From Gammaproteobacteria bacterium (GTDB lineage Bacteria; Pseudomonadota; Gammaproteobacteria; Diplorickettsiales; Diplorickettsiaceae): a stretch of 44,696 nt of DNA. The position numbers and the translations under genes are program-made. Positions 35,827 to 44,499 of the stretch are shown here, piece after piece (position 1 is the first letter of the stretch; each line of letters begins with the position of its first letter). The stretch spans positions 40,554 to 85,249 of the forward strand of contig VBOA01000012.1 in NCBI GenBank assembly GCA_005877695.1, read 5' to 3'. The notes below the pieces were generated by a model that saw nothing but the letters and a program-made list of their open reading frames with translations, did not search any database and was not told where the DNA came from.

Positions 35827-37407
35827 TTAACCTACGTTAATTTCATCTAAATGCTTTGCATCCTGCAATTTTTTATTATGAGAAATAAATAAGATACGGT
35901 TGGCGATTTTACTAATAAAATGTCGATCATGACTCACAACGAGTAAGGTCCCTAGATAATTGCGTAATGCCATTGCGAGCGCTTCTGTGGCTTCAATGTC
36001 TAAATGGTTAGTCGGCTCATCGAGAATTAACACATTCGCGGACTCTATAACCATTTTTGCTAATAAGAGGCGCGCTGCTTCGCCGCCGCTCAAAGCTAAA
36101 ATATCTTTAAGAACATCCTCTTTATTAAATAATACTTGAGCTAAGGTTTTACGGATAAATTGTTCATTGCTATCCGTCGCATATTGATTCAACCAAGCTA
36201 AAACGCTAGCGTGCTTGTTCAATAAGTCATGATGGTCTTGAGAAAAATAACTTACATGAGTTTCATAACCCCATTCAACACTGCCTTGATCCGGTGGAAT
36301 GCTATTCAGTAATATTTTAATTAAGGTTGATTTACCAATACCATTTTCGCCCATAATCGCCACTTTTTCGCCACGCTTAATCTCGAAGTTTAACTGTTGG
36401 AAAAGTTTTTTTTCGTTAAAATTTTTTGCTAATCCTTTAACACGCACCACCCATTTTCCAGAAGGGCGTATCGACTTAAATTGAAAACAAGGTGAAGATC
36501 GCGACGATTGTTTAATATCTGGGATTTCCATTTTAGCGATCATTTTCACGCGCGATTGAGCCATTTTGGCGCGCTTGGCGCTGGCACCAAATCTATCTAC
36601 AAAACGTTGCATACTCGCTATTTTCAGTTCTGCACTTCGTTTTTCTTGAAGTTTTTGTTCGACAATTAACTGTTTTTCAGCAAGAAATTTTTCATAATTT
36701 CCACTATATTGACGTATTTCACCGTAATCGACATCCAGTATCTGATCCGCCAACCGATTGATGAATTCGAGATCATGAGAAATAAAGAGTAATAAACCAC
36801 TAAATTCTGTTTTTAAATATTTTTCTAGCCAAATAATGGAGATAAAATCCAAATGATTGGTGGGTTCATCTAATAATAAAATATCCGGTTCTTGAAACAA
36901 GGCCTGAGCGAGCAACACACGTAGCTTAAAGCCACCGGAGAGTGTGCTTAACGGTTTTTCATGCTGTTCAAGTGCTATTCCTAAACCCATTAATAGTTTG
37001 GCGGCTAGAGCAGAAGCACAATAACCATTCAGGCGTGCGATTTCTTCTTCGAGTTTACCTAAACGATTGAGATTTTTTTCGTTATTGAGATCGCTCTGTA
37101 ACAACTGATTCTTTTCTTGTAAGGCTTGCCATAAAGCCGGTTTGCCTTGTAAGACAATATCGCTAATGGGCGTATTTTCATAACGAAATTGATCCTGCTT
37201 TAACCAGCCTATACTGGTGGTTTTGGGAATGGATAATGTTCCGTCGATAGGTTGTTCTACACCGGTAAGCAACTTTAAAAATGTAGACTTACCGGCACCA
37301 TTGGCACCGACTAAGGCATAACGGCTGTTTGGAGATAGAATAAGATTCACATCATAAAATAACAGCTTTTCGCCATAGGCCATGCTGAGTTGATTAATCG
37401 ATATCAT
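35827..37407 (-). CDS. ABC-F ATPase, YbiT-like
   Basis: Soluble ribosome-associated ABC-F protein with two ATPase domains. 526 residues, similar to E. coli YbiT (530). First Walker A GANGAGKST (~34-42), signature LSGGFKLRVLLAQAL and Walker B ILLLDEPTNHLD. Second Walker A GENGIGKST, signature LSGGEAARLLLAK and Walker B VLILDEPTNHLD. The linker (~240-300) is charged and helical (the P-site tRNA-interaction motif region). Features close to YbiT are YALVGANGAGKSTFLKLL and the DQFRYENTPISDIVL segment. Antisense to its neighbours and ends 54 bp from the lapB stop, convergent. Confidence 0.9.
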   Translation of the reverse strand: MISINQLSMAYGEKLLFYDVNLILSPNSRYALVGANGAGKSTFLKLLTGVEQPIDGTLSIPKTTSIGWLKQDQFRYENTPISDIVLQGKPALWQALQEKNQLLQSDLNNEKNLNRLGKLEEEIARLNGYCASALAAKLLMGLGIALEQHEKPLSTLSGGFKLRVLLAQALFQEPDILLLDEPTNHLDFISIIWLEKYLKTEFSGLLLFISHDLEFINRLADQILDVDYGEIRQYSGNYEKFLAEKQLIVEQKLQEKRSAELKIASMQRFVDRFGASAKRAKMAQSRVKMIAKMEIPDIKQSSRSSPCFQFKSIRPSGKWVVRVKGLAKNFNEKKLFQQLNFEIKRGEKVAIMGENGIGKSTLIKILLNSIPPDQGSVEWGYETHVSYFSQDHHDLLNKHASVLAWLNQYATDSNEQFIRKTLAQVLFNKEDVLKDILALSGGEAARLLLAKMVIESANVLILDEPTNHLDIEATEALAMALRNYLGTLLVVSHDRHFISKIANRILFISHNKKLQDAKHLDEINVG

Positions 37408-37831
37408 ATTTTTAACTAGAAAATCTAATTTTTTATGATGATAGTATAGTGATGTCGATGAAAAGGCTAATTTTCTGTGTAATCTACCTTAGTACAAGTA
37501 AAAAATGATAGTTTATAGCTCGAACAGCTATTATATTTTTTAAAAAACAGATTGGAATCACTAAAAACTTATGCTAAATTAATTTTAAATTATCAATCAT
37601 TCCAGCGTTATGCACTTTAAGTTAAAAAAATTTCTACTTATTAAGTAATAAATCATAATAACTAAATAATACAATAAATATAGGGAAATTTTATCACGCA
37701 TTAATCTAATTAATTTCATTCTTAAAAATAAATTGCTTTAGTATGAAAGCTGACGTTTATTTTTTTTAGTAAAATAAACTAAAAAATTCTCAATAAAAAT
37801 ATAAAAAAATAAATTTAAAAAGGAGATCAAT
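37408..37831. other. AT-rich divergent intergenic region
   Basis: 424 bp between the divergent ABC-F gene and the large membrane-protein gene, with no open frame that looks coding. A TATACT on the minus strand (37443-37448) could be a -10 for the ABC-F gene. On the plus strand AAAAGGAG just before 37832 is a strong ribosome site. Nothing else is recognised. Confidence 0.6.
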
Positions 37832-40012
37832 ATGCCATCCTCAATTTACAATATCGATAGCAGTACTGAAAGTATAGATACTGGCTTCGAAAATTCTCAT
37901 TCTATTGTTATAGAAGAAAATGACGAAACTTCATCGCTAAAAAGTCTTATATCCCATCAGGAGTTAATTGAAGTAAATCATCCATTAGATAAAGAAAATC
38001 CATTAAATGCAGTTATTAAGTTTCATTTGGATGGGGAAGGGCATAGTAGTTTAACTCGAGAATTGCGCAAACAAACAGGTTTGTTTGCGGTGGCCATTTG
38101 TGGAGTGATCTTCTATTATGTTCCTTCGAAGGCTTATGCTGAGTCTATTTGTGCAGATCCAGCCTATAAAGCGATCCCCTGTGATTTTTTGCTGATAAAT
38201 CACATAGCAGGTACAATGTTGGTAGCCGGTGGCGTTTTAATCTCAGCAACCAACGCTTTTTTTGATCAAAAAAATGCGGAAAGTATTCCAGTCAAGCTCG
38301 AGCGCTATTTGCAATATCCTTATACTCCTGCACAAAAATTAGCAGAAAATACCGTTACCTATCTAGGTTCGTTTGTGGCTTCAATCCCTTTTATTATTAT
38401 CACTGTCGTTGATCCTATTCCAGGTTTACCTAAACTTATCGTTACATCACAAGCATTTATGGTGGGTGTGACAAATACTTTATTACATTTGTTACCTTTT
38501 AAATTGGTTTTAAAAAATCCTTTATATCGCCTACCTTTTTTACCCATAGAATTTATTATTAAAACAATAGCCAACGCGCGATTAAGTAAAGAGGAAAAAC
38601 AAGAAAAGACCTTACAACAATCAGTCAATTTAGGTTATCAACTCATCAAACACCGATTAATTGCGCATTTAGATCAGGCACAGAGACTTTTAAGCATTTA
38701 TGGCTTTAAATTTAAAGGTTGTCATTATGACAATGAAGTCGCTCGTTATATTCAAGAAAATCAAGCATCTGAGTCTTCTTTACAGTTATTAACACAACTG
38801 TTGGATCGTTTGCATGCCATGTCGCCGAATCGACCTATTCCTGCGTCGGGTAGAATAAATAATTTTTTCAGAAAAATGGTCTATATACCTGGAGCTTCGT
38901 GGGTAATACTGGCTTGTGCAGGATTTTGGGGGGGCACCATTAATGAAATGATCGAATTAACTGGAAATCCAGTATCAGGAGCAATTGTTGCAACGCCTTC
39001 CGTTTATTGTTTAGGCGTGTTATTGGCATTTTTTGGTGGGAATGCTTTACAAAATAGTTATGATTATTTGACGGCATGGAAGGATGATACGGTTAAAATT
39101 GCTTTATCCTTTAAACCTTATCCAAAAACTGCGGTATTACTAATTATGATTTCGATGTACTTGTCAGCTTTTTCTTATTCTGCAGGTGCACAGTTAATTA
39201 ATGATAATTTTAAGGGTGAATTAGAAATTTTCCGCGATTGTTTGCTTGAATTAGCTAAAAGCGGTTTAATTTTTTTAGGTTTTACCGCCATGGTAGATTT
39301 CTTTAAGAATGTTTTGATAAAATTTGCGCAATACGCTGGCACAGAAGATGCTCAAACTGCCGCTAAGCTTTTTGCTGCATTCAATCAAATGCAAAATAGC
39401 ATTCAACTGATGAAACCCGATCTGCTACTAGAATCCTTAGCTAATGCGACAGAAGATCAATTGAAAAGTCTATTAGCTATTCAAGATAATAACGATCTAC
39501 AAGATTTTTGTGTATCGCTTATGCAACTCGCAGAGCATTTAAAGAACCAATTATTCAAAGAATTCGAAGTAATAGATAACGTAACTCGCAATGAAGTATT
39601 AATTAAGTTGGAAAATGATCTGAAAAATGATTATGCCTATAAAATAAACACGATTGAAGTTTTGTTAAGTTATTTTGATAGCAAACCTGAGTTGACTATA
39701 AATTTATCTTTAAATTGGCAGCGAATTTGTCAGGAATATAAGTCGATTTGTAAAATTATAGAAAAGCTAGATAAATTAAGCTTAAAATTAGTAAAGGATC
39801 ATCAGCTGGATACTTACTCACGCTATAGTATTAATAACGATGATAGTATGGCTGGACCTTCTTCGGGTTTTTCCGAAGTTACCCCGTTAATTCTACCAAG
39901 GCGGTCGCCGAGCTATGCCCATTTTTGGCGTCCACGTTATGGTACAGAGGAGGTTAGGGCTAGTCTTTCACCCCTGCCAACGTTTTCAAATTCTAATCAA
40001 ATGGGAGTGTAA
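37832..40012 (+). CDS. Large multi-pass membrane orphan
   Basis: 726 residues, family not recognised. AAAAGGAG lies 7-8 bases before the ATG. Layout: a Ser/Glu-rich soluble head (~1-80), four membrane segments (~83-98, 118-140, 180-198, 210-232), a cytosolic helical block (~245-345, basic, VKHRLIAHLDQA-like), four more membrane segments (~352-372, 382-403, 433-455, 478-498), then a long soluble helical region (~500-670) and a disordered Ser/Pro-rich tail. No transporter motif is visible. A large orphan with disordered ends and internal membrane segments is compatible with a secreted membrane-inserting effector, but a plain inner-membrane protein is equally possible. A nonsense-interrupted small ORF follows 14 bp downstream. 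Confidence 0.7.
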   Translation: MPSSIYNIDSSTESIDTGFENSHSIVIEENDETSSLKSLISHQELIEVNHPLDKENPLNAVIKFHLDGEGHSSLTRELRKQTGLFAVAICGVIFYYVPSKAYAESICADPAYKAIPCDFLLINHIAGTMLVAGGVLISATNAFFDQKNAESIPVKLERYLQYPYTPAQKLAENTVTYLGSFVASIPFIIITVVDPIPGLPKLIVTSQAFMVGVTNTLLHLLPFKLVLKNPLYRLPFLPIEFIIKTIANARLSKEEKQEKTLQQSVNLGYQLIKHRLIAHLDQAQRLLSIYGFKFKGCHYDNEVARYIQENQASESSLQLLTQLLDRLHAMSPNRPIPASGRINNFFRKMVYIPGASWVILACAGFWGGTINEMIELTGNPVSGAIVATPSVYCLGVLLAFFGGNALQNSYDYLTAWKDDTVKIALSFKPYPKTAVLLIMISMYLSAFSYSAGAQLINDNFKGELEIFRDCLLELAKSGLIFLGFTAMVDFFKNVLIKFAQYAGTEDAQTAAKLFAAFNQMQNSIQLMKPDLLLESLANATEDQLKSLLAIQDNNDLQDFCVSLMQLAEHLKNQLFKEFEVIDNVTRNEVLIKLENDLKNDYAYKINTIEVLLSYFDSKPELTINLSLNWQRICQEYKSICKIIEKLDKLSLKLVKDHQLDTYSRYSINNDDSMAGPSSGFSEVTPLILPRRSPSYAHFWRPRYGTEEVRASLSPLPTFSNSNQMGV

Positions 40013-40026
40013 ACTATAATTAGGTA

Positions 40027-40398
40027 ATGTTAGTAATTAATTTATTAAGGGCTCAGGTAGGAACAATATCATTATGGGATCTTTGTAAAGAAAAAGATGA
40101 AGATAAACTGGCGCTATTATCAGAAAATAAAGAAGTAAAAAAGATATTAGAAGATTTAAATCTTAAGGAAACATATCCTTATTTGCACGAAAAAATTCAA
40201 TCTCAGATTCAAAAAGGTGTAATTTAAGAATCAAATCTCAGCGCAACTAATGAAAATTGTTGCAGAGAAACACTGAAAAACTTTCCTGAAGAAGATTTAA
40301 AAAATGTGACAAAAGTCTCTGCTTTGTTTTTCAAGAAATCGGCATCTAATGATAGCGAAGCAGAAACTATCTCATATAAACCTGATATGGGTTGCTAG
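40027..40398 (+). pseudogene. Small ORF with one in-frame TAA
   Basis: A 124-codon frame interrupted by one TAA at 40225-40227. The first 66 codons read SLWDLCKEKDEDKLALLSEN and continue in a charged helical style. After the stop the same frame continues as ESNLSATNENCCRETLKNF, EEDLKNVTKVSALFFKK and ends MGC at TAG 40396-40398. Composition is similar on both sides, so it was probably one gene. Family unknown. It lies directly after the membrane orphan and before a hairpin. Confidence 0.45.
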
Positions 40399-40413
40399 GG
40401 CGATGAATAAGAC

Positions 40414-40438
40414 GAAGCTCAATGATGGTTTGAGCTTC
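40414..40438. terminator. Bidirectional terminator hairpin
   Basis: GAAGCTCAA (40414-40422) pairs with TTGAGCTTC (40430-40438). Outside it AATAAGA and TCTTATT extend the stem imperfectly. Placed between convergent coding regions ending at 40398 and 40465. Confidence 0.75.
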
Positions 40439-40464
40439 ATTAAGAATCTTATTTTGATTATATG

Positions 40465-41628
40465 TCACGCAATAATTTTCCAGAGTGAAACCGCGACATC
40501 AGGCGTCCAGTCAAGTTGAGATTTATGTGTAATCAAACACTGATAAACTTTACCATTAAAACTGATTTTATCACTTCGTTGATAACCATAATTGACTTTC
40601 CACTCAGCGTATTGTCCATTTGGAACGACTTCTGGTTTTTTTTCATCAGTCGAATTATTATTACTATCATGAGAATTAGTAATTAAACTTTCATAATTTT
40701 TAAGAAATTGCCAATTGTAAGCTTCTCCATCTTTAGTTTTTCCGTCATCCCAATTAATAGACCAAGTCATAAGGCCTTTAATAGGAATGCTATTCTGTTC
40801 AAATTTGTTAAAGGCTAGGATCAGATCATCGGGATCCTCGACATAACCATTACTGGCGGCATCTGGATTACTAGGGAGACTAATGGCAAATTTATCATGA
40901 GGAATGCGATAAAAACCGCGCGTTCCTTGAACTAAGCTTTCAGTTAAATAAAAAAGAAACTCTTTTTTGTTTTGATTATCATTTTGTGCATACCATTTAT
41001 CACCAACCGACACACCGTCACCGCCTTGATTATAATATTGAGGCGCAATTAGATCGTAATCGATGGAATTTAGATAAGGAATATAGGCGCCATTTTCTCT
41101 TAAATAAGGAAACTCAGGTGCCATAGTAATGATAAAGTCGATGCCTTTCTCGGTATAATATTTTTTTACCGCATTGAATGCATTCGGAATAACAATTTGA
41201 TTATCGGCTAGTGTAATAGATGCTCCTTCAAGGTCTAGATCGATTCCACTAAAAAGATATTTTTCGCAGGTATCAATCAGTTGCTGAGTAAAGGCTTCTT
41301 CATGTTCCTTTGATAAGGCGATATGTGCATTGCCTCCGCCGAGAGAAATGATTACTTTTTGATTTTGTTGATTGAGTTGAGCGACTTGCTGTTTAAAATC
41401 TTGATCAGTACCTGTGTAAGGTTTAAATTGAGGAATAGGGTTTTCGTTACTGGCTTTCATAAAGGCGACAGCAATTAGATTATATTGTTTGGGAATATCT
41501 TTTAATTGAATGGCTGCAGCGCTACCTTGTTGGTAGCCATCATTTTGGCTAAACCAATTATGCCAGTAGCCAAGAAGTATTTTTGAAGCGTCCTTCTGCT
41601 TGGTTTGAAAAAAGGATTTATTTTCCAT
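40465..41628 (-). CDS. GH18 chitinase with a C-terminal carbohydrate-binding module
   Basis: Hydrolyses chitin-type beta-1,4-GlcNAc polymers by substrate-assisted catalysis. 387 residues. AAGGAG lies eight bases before the start at 41628. TIM-barrel features: ILLGYWHNWF (strand 1), KVIISLGGGNAH, the active-site strand SGIDLDLEG (Asp130, Asp132, catalytic Glu134), FIITMAPEF, LIAPQYYNQGG and KGLMTWSINWD. The usual DxxDxDxE motif has Ser127 in place of the first Asp. The C-terminal ~50 residues (YAEWKVNYGYQRSDKISF, HKSQLDWTPDVAVSLW) form a CBM5/12-type chitin-binding module. No Sec signal peptide is seen, so export would need another route or lysis. Chitin points to an arthropod (or fungal/amoebal) setting. 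Confidence 0.9.
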   Translation of the reverse strand: MENKSFFQTKQKDASKILLGYWHNWFSQNDGYQQGSAAAIQLKDIPKQYNLIAVAFMKASNENPIPQFKPYTGTDQDFKQQVAQLNQQNQKVIISLGGGNAHIALSKEHEEAFTQQLIDTCEKYLFSGIDLDLEGASITLADNQIVIPNAFNAVKKYYTEKGIDFIITMAPEFPYLRENGAYIPYLNSIDYDLIAPQYYNQGGDGVSVGDKWYAQNDNQNKKEFLFYLTESLVQGTRGFYRIPHDKFAISLPSNPDAASNGYVEDPDDLILAFNKFEQNSIPIKGLMTWSINWDDGKTKDGEAYNWQFLKNYESLITNSHDSNNNSTDEKKPEVVPNGQYAEWKVNYGYQRSDKISFNGKVYQCLITHKSQLDWTPDVAVSLWKIIA

Positions 41629-41691
41629 TATATTCTCCTTAAGATTAATAAAAATAATATATTTTTATTATAAATAATAAAAAAAATTTTC

Positions 41692-41805
41692 ACTTCTACT
41701 AAATGGACAGTTTAATGAGCTTAAGAGAGAAGTTCTTAAATTTTTATTCGATATGGATTACAGAATTACTACCAATAAATTGGTTAGTCATCAAAAAAGG
41801 GAATA
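41692..41805 (+). other. Short coding-like fragment in the chitinase upstream region
   Basis: In the 41629-42361 gap, a start-less stretch reads LLLNGQFNELKREVLKFL and FDMDYRITTNKLVSHQKRE before a stop. It looks like the end of a lost gene. A 38-codon ATG frame overlaps it. Neither is convincing alone. Confidence 0.2.
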
Positions 41806-41887
41806 AAGTTATATAGCAAAAGATATTCTAGTTGCAGATTCGGCAAACAGGCGTTGCGTGTTAAATTACAAATTCAATAGGAGATAA

Positions 41888-42283
41888 CTGGACATACCCA
41901 ATTATAGCAATAATGAATGTAAAATTATCTTGGTAGGTAATTTGAGGGCAGGTAAAACGGCCCTTGTATTACGTTTAGTCGGTATGGGGTTTAGTTATAA
42001 TTATGAGCCCACGATAAGGGTATATCTACACCCTAATCGAACATGAAACGACGCCTAGAAAATTAACTCCTTTTAAGTTATTGCGCTACCAAATAGCTAT
42101 TATGAAACAGCATTTGGATCAATGGCATCAAACTTTACTCATAGTAATCTCCTTACTTTTTTATCGGGTAAAAAAAGTCCATATCTATTTAGCACAGATA
42201 TTATGATTTGCTTTGAAAATAAAGAATTAGCTCAAGAGACTTTCTTAAAACCTCCGTTAATTAAAGTAAATTTTGGTAATTAA
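41888..42283 (+). pseudogene. Remnant of a Ras/Rab-like small GTPase gene
   Basis: Three coding-like pieces in three frames. Piece 1 begins right after an AGGAG ribosome site at a CTG (41888) where ATG would be expected. It reads LDIPNYSNNE, CKIILVGNLRAGKTALVLRL, then VGMGFSYNYEPTI. The P-loop is GNLRAGKT (Gly17-Thr24), and YEPTI is in the place of switch I (PTIG of Rab/Ras proteins). Removing A42017 continues the frame as GYIYTLIEHETTPRKLTPFK, so PTIG is restored. A second shift leads to LPNSYYETAFGSMASNFTH and an end at TAA 42281-42283. The WDTAGQE, NKxD and SAK motifs are not found. Not expressible as it stands. The GTPase call rests on the first ~50 codons. Confidence 0.5.
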
Positions 42284-42361
42284 TAAAGAAATAAAATTAT
42301 GTTAAGATATAAAAGTATTAAGCAAGGATATAGTTGTAAAAAATTAATATAATTTAAGATT

Positions 42362-42795
42362 ATGGAAAATAAGAAAGAAGTAAAAAATTTTATAAAGATG
42401 ACGGATAAAATTAAGTATTTTTTTAATATCCCAATAAAAATAAAACTATTATTAAGTTATTGATAGAACATGTTTCGAATACGAAAGATTGTCGGGATAA
42501 ACAAATTAAATATAAAATCAATTCTGAAGATTACAAAAAAAATTCCAATAAATTATTGAATTTTGGATATTCGCTAAAAGAAATACGTAATATTATTTTT
42601 AGACCATCGAGTATAGTTGCTACTATATTAAAACAACATAATCAGCTAATAAACTTAGGCTATAAACATAGTGAAATTTCGGATTTAGCAAAAAGTAACC
42701 GTGTATCAAATAATACTATTAACCAAGGAGAAGCGTATGCGAAAAAAAATTCTGATAACAGGGGCAAGCAGCGGATTCGGAAAATTAATAACTGA
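42362..42795 (+). pseudogene. Truncated protein with ~31-residue helical repeats
   Basis: ATG 42362 opens MENKKEVKNFIKMTDKIKYF and stops at 42463. The neighbouring frame, open from TTG 42460 and already coding-like from about 42445 (TIIKLLIEHVSNTKDCRDKQ), continues to 42795, so a shift in the A-rich run near 42436-42445 split one gene. The second frame holds the repeat unit GYSLKEIRNIIFRPSS / IVATILKQHNQLINL and the start of a second unit GYKHSEISDLAKSNRVSNNT: a short helix, a loop, a longer helix, then Leu-Gly-Tyr. Everything after about 42720 is the upstream region and start of the SDR gene read in another frame, so the repeat array has lost its 3' end. The repeat layout resembles TALE-like/BAT repeats, but it is a weak match. 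Confidence 0.4.
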
Positions 42796-43891
42796 AACCT
42801 TGCTGAAAGAGGGCCATACCGTCATTGCAACAATGCGAGAACTTCAATCTAAAAATAAGGATATCGCTGAGCAACTTAGGAAAAAAGGAGCAATTTGCTT
42901 AGAAATGGATGTTACCAGCGATATAAGTGTAAATCGTTGCATTCAAGATGCTCTTGGAAATGCCGGGGAGATTGAGGTAGTTGTTAACAATGCGGCCACT
43001 TTTTCTTTCGGTATCCAAGAAGCATTTACAGTTGAGGATTGGCACAGAGTTTTCGATGTTAATTTATTCGACGTTCAAAGAGTTAACCGAGCTGTCCTGC
43101 CGCACATGCGTGAAAAACGTTCTGGGCTCTTGATTCACTTATCGAGTGTTATAGGGCGACTGGTATCACCGTTTAGTGCTCCTTACGCTACCTCTAAACA
43201 CGCACTTGAGGCATTATCTGACATCTATCGTATCGAGCTAGCTAGTTTTGGTATTGAATCTGTGCTTGTTGAACCTGGTTTATTCAAAACAAATATATTT
43301 AACAAGACTATTCACCCAAGTGACGCAGAGCGAACACAAAGTTACGGCGCTATAGGTCAAGTTTCTGAGCAATGTCTGAAAGGCTTTTTAAGCCTCGTTG
43401 AAGATCCTAATACACCTAATAATCCTCAGACGGTTGCCGATGTTATAGCCAGAATTATCTCGCTTCCTGCTGGAAAGCGGCCATCTAGGACTTTAGTCGA
43501 TGAACTTGGAATGGCTTCTATCATTGAGCCTTCCAATCGTATTTCTGAAGAGGCGCAATACAATTTCTATACTAACTTCGGTCTGGCCGATATGCTTGTA
43601 TTTAGAACTCAATCAGATTCTGTCCAGGCCGTTAGAATGGACCCTAATCCTGAGCCCGAAGCAGCAGAAGACCAGTTTACGCTGAAACAGCCAGAAAAGG
43701 CTTTAACCTCTCTAAAAATAATTACCAAATCTCAAGAAACTATAGCTAAACGAGTGCAAGATAAAGCGGAAATAGATGTAAAAATGAAAAAAATAACGGA
43801 TTTTATGGAAAAACAACAACCCGCATCAACATCCTCTGCATCGGAAGTTAAGACGCAGGAGAGTAGTAATGTTATTTTCTTTAAATATTAA
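42737..43891 (+). CDS. Short-chain dehydrogenase/reductase with a C-terminal extension
   Basis: NAD(P)-dependent oxidoreductase, substrate unknown. 384 residues from ATG 42737, with AAGGAG eight bases upstream. The upstream TTG frame is not needed. Cofactor motif TGASSGFGK (Thr8-Lys16), VVNNAAT (~83-88), catalytic Ser136/137 and YATSK (Tyr150, Lys154): all residues for activity are present. A classical SDR ends near residue 275. Here ~110 further residues follow, charged and partly coiled-coil (TSLKIITKSQETIAKRVQ), ending in a Ser-rich stretch. The tail is not recognised. The gene seems to have been placed over the end of the repeat-protein remnant, which suggests insertion by recombination. 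Confidence 0.88.
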   Translation: MRKKILITGASSGFGKLITETLLKEGHTVIATMRELQSKNKDIAEQLRKKGAICLEMDVTSDISVNRCIQDALGNAGEIEVVVNNAATFSFGIQEAFTVEDWHRVFDVNLFDVQRVNRAVLPHMREKRSGLLIHLSSVIGRLVSPFSAPYATSKHALEALSDIYRIELASFGIESVLVEPGLFKTNIFNKTIHPSDAERTQSYGAIGQVSEQCLKGFLSLVEDPNTPNNPQTVADVIARIISLPAGKRPSRTLVDELGMASIIEPSNRISEEAQYNFYTNFGLADMLVFRTQSDSVQAVRMDPNPEPEAAEDQFTLKQPEKALTSLKIITKSQETIAKRVQDKAEIDVKMKKITDFMEKQQPASTSSASEVKTQESSNVIFFKY

Positions 43892-43943
43892 TTATAAGAA
43901 TGTTGCGCTTATGATCTGACCGCGCCTACTTTTAGGATCTTAT

Positions 43944-43967
43944 ATCCGATAATAAAAGTTATCGGAT
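43944..43967 (+). terminator. Hairpin downstream of the SDR gene
   Basis: ATCCGATAA (43944-43952) pairs perfectly with TTATCGGAT (43959-43967) across a 6-base loop. A GT-rich run follows (GTTTGGTGTTTG), so it is a plausible terminator. Confidence 0.65.
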
Positions 43968-44103
43968 GTTTGGTGTTTGATTCACCCGCGGATTCAAGTA
44001 ATTAGTGCAACGCCCCTCAATTCAATTTAATTTGGATGAATGTAATGACTTCTAGTTATCATTCGGTTAAATTAGCTACTTTAATATTAATGAGAAAGTC
44101 TAT

Positions 44104-44454
44104 ATGAAAAAAACAGATGTCAAAAATATAGCCGGCGGAACTAAAACAACAGTTACTGGGCCTGATGGCAGTAAAACTATTACTTATAATGGAGTAAATA
44201 ATCTTCATATTGGCCGTACTTTTACTTATGGCACTCCTAACTCTCATAATGCCGCTTCCACATGGAAGCAACAATCATCTAGTAGTACTAATTTTTCATC
44301 GACAGTAAAAACAGGTGTAACTTTTAAAAAAGTAGATAGTTTACATCTTAATTCAAACGAGATTAACAAAATGCATTCTAGTAAAGATCATAAAACTTAT
44401 GAAAATGAAAAAGATTATCATAGCTCACAATCAACTTCTTCATTTAAACGTTAA
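44104..44454 (+). CDS. Small Ser/Thr/Asn-rich orphan
   Basis: 116 residues, not recognised. The N-terminus has a short beta-like repeat (TKTTVTGPDGSKTITYNG). The rest is very rich in Ser, Thr, Asn, His and Lys and looks disordered, ending basic (SFKR). No signal peptide and no membrane segment. GAGAAAG lies upstream of the ATG, and a strong hairpin follows the stop, so it behaves like a real single-gene unit. Disordered, low-complexity small proteins are common among accessory genes in such genomes. No function can be given. Confidence 0.5.
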   Translation: MKKTDVKNIAGGTKTTVTGPDGSKTITYNGVNNLHIGRTFTYGTPNSHNAASTWKQQSSSSTNFSSTVKTGVTFKKVDSLHLNSNEINKMHSSKDHKTYENEKDYHSSQSTSSFKR

Positions 44455-44463
44455 TTTAATGTC

Positions 44464-44499
44464 AATTTACCCTCTTTAACTTTATTGAGAGGGTAAATT
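44464..44499. terminator. Hairpin after the Ser/Thr-rich orphan
   Basis: AATTTACCCTCT (44464-44475) pairs with AGAGGGTAAATT (44488-44499), a 12-bp perfect stem with a 12-base loop. It lies at the junction with the IS30 remnant and touches that gene's stop codon, so it could serve both strands. Confidence 0.75.

Noticed and set aside
5378..40398. Reassignment of TAA or TAG to an amino acid, suggested by the in-frame stops at 5579, 5807 and 40225.
   Set aside because: All conserved housekeeping genes here end normally, many with TAA, and none has an internal TAA or TAG. Local gene decay explains the cases.
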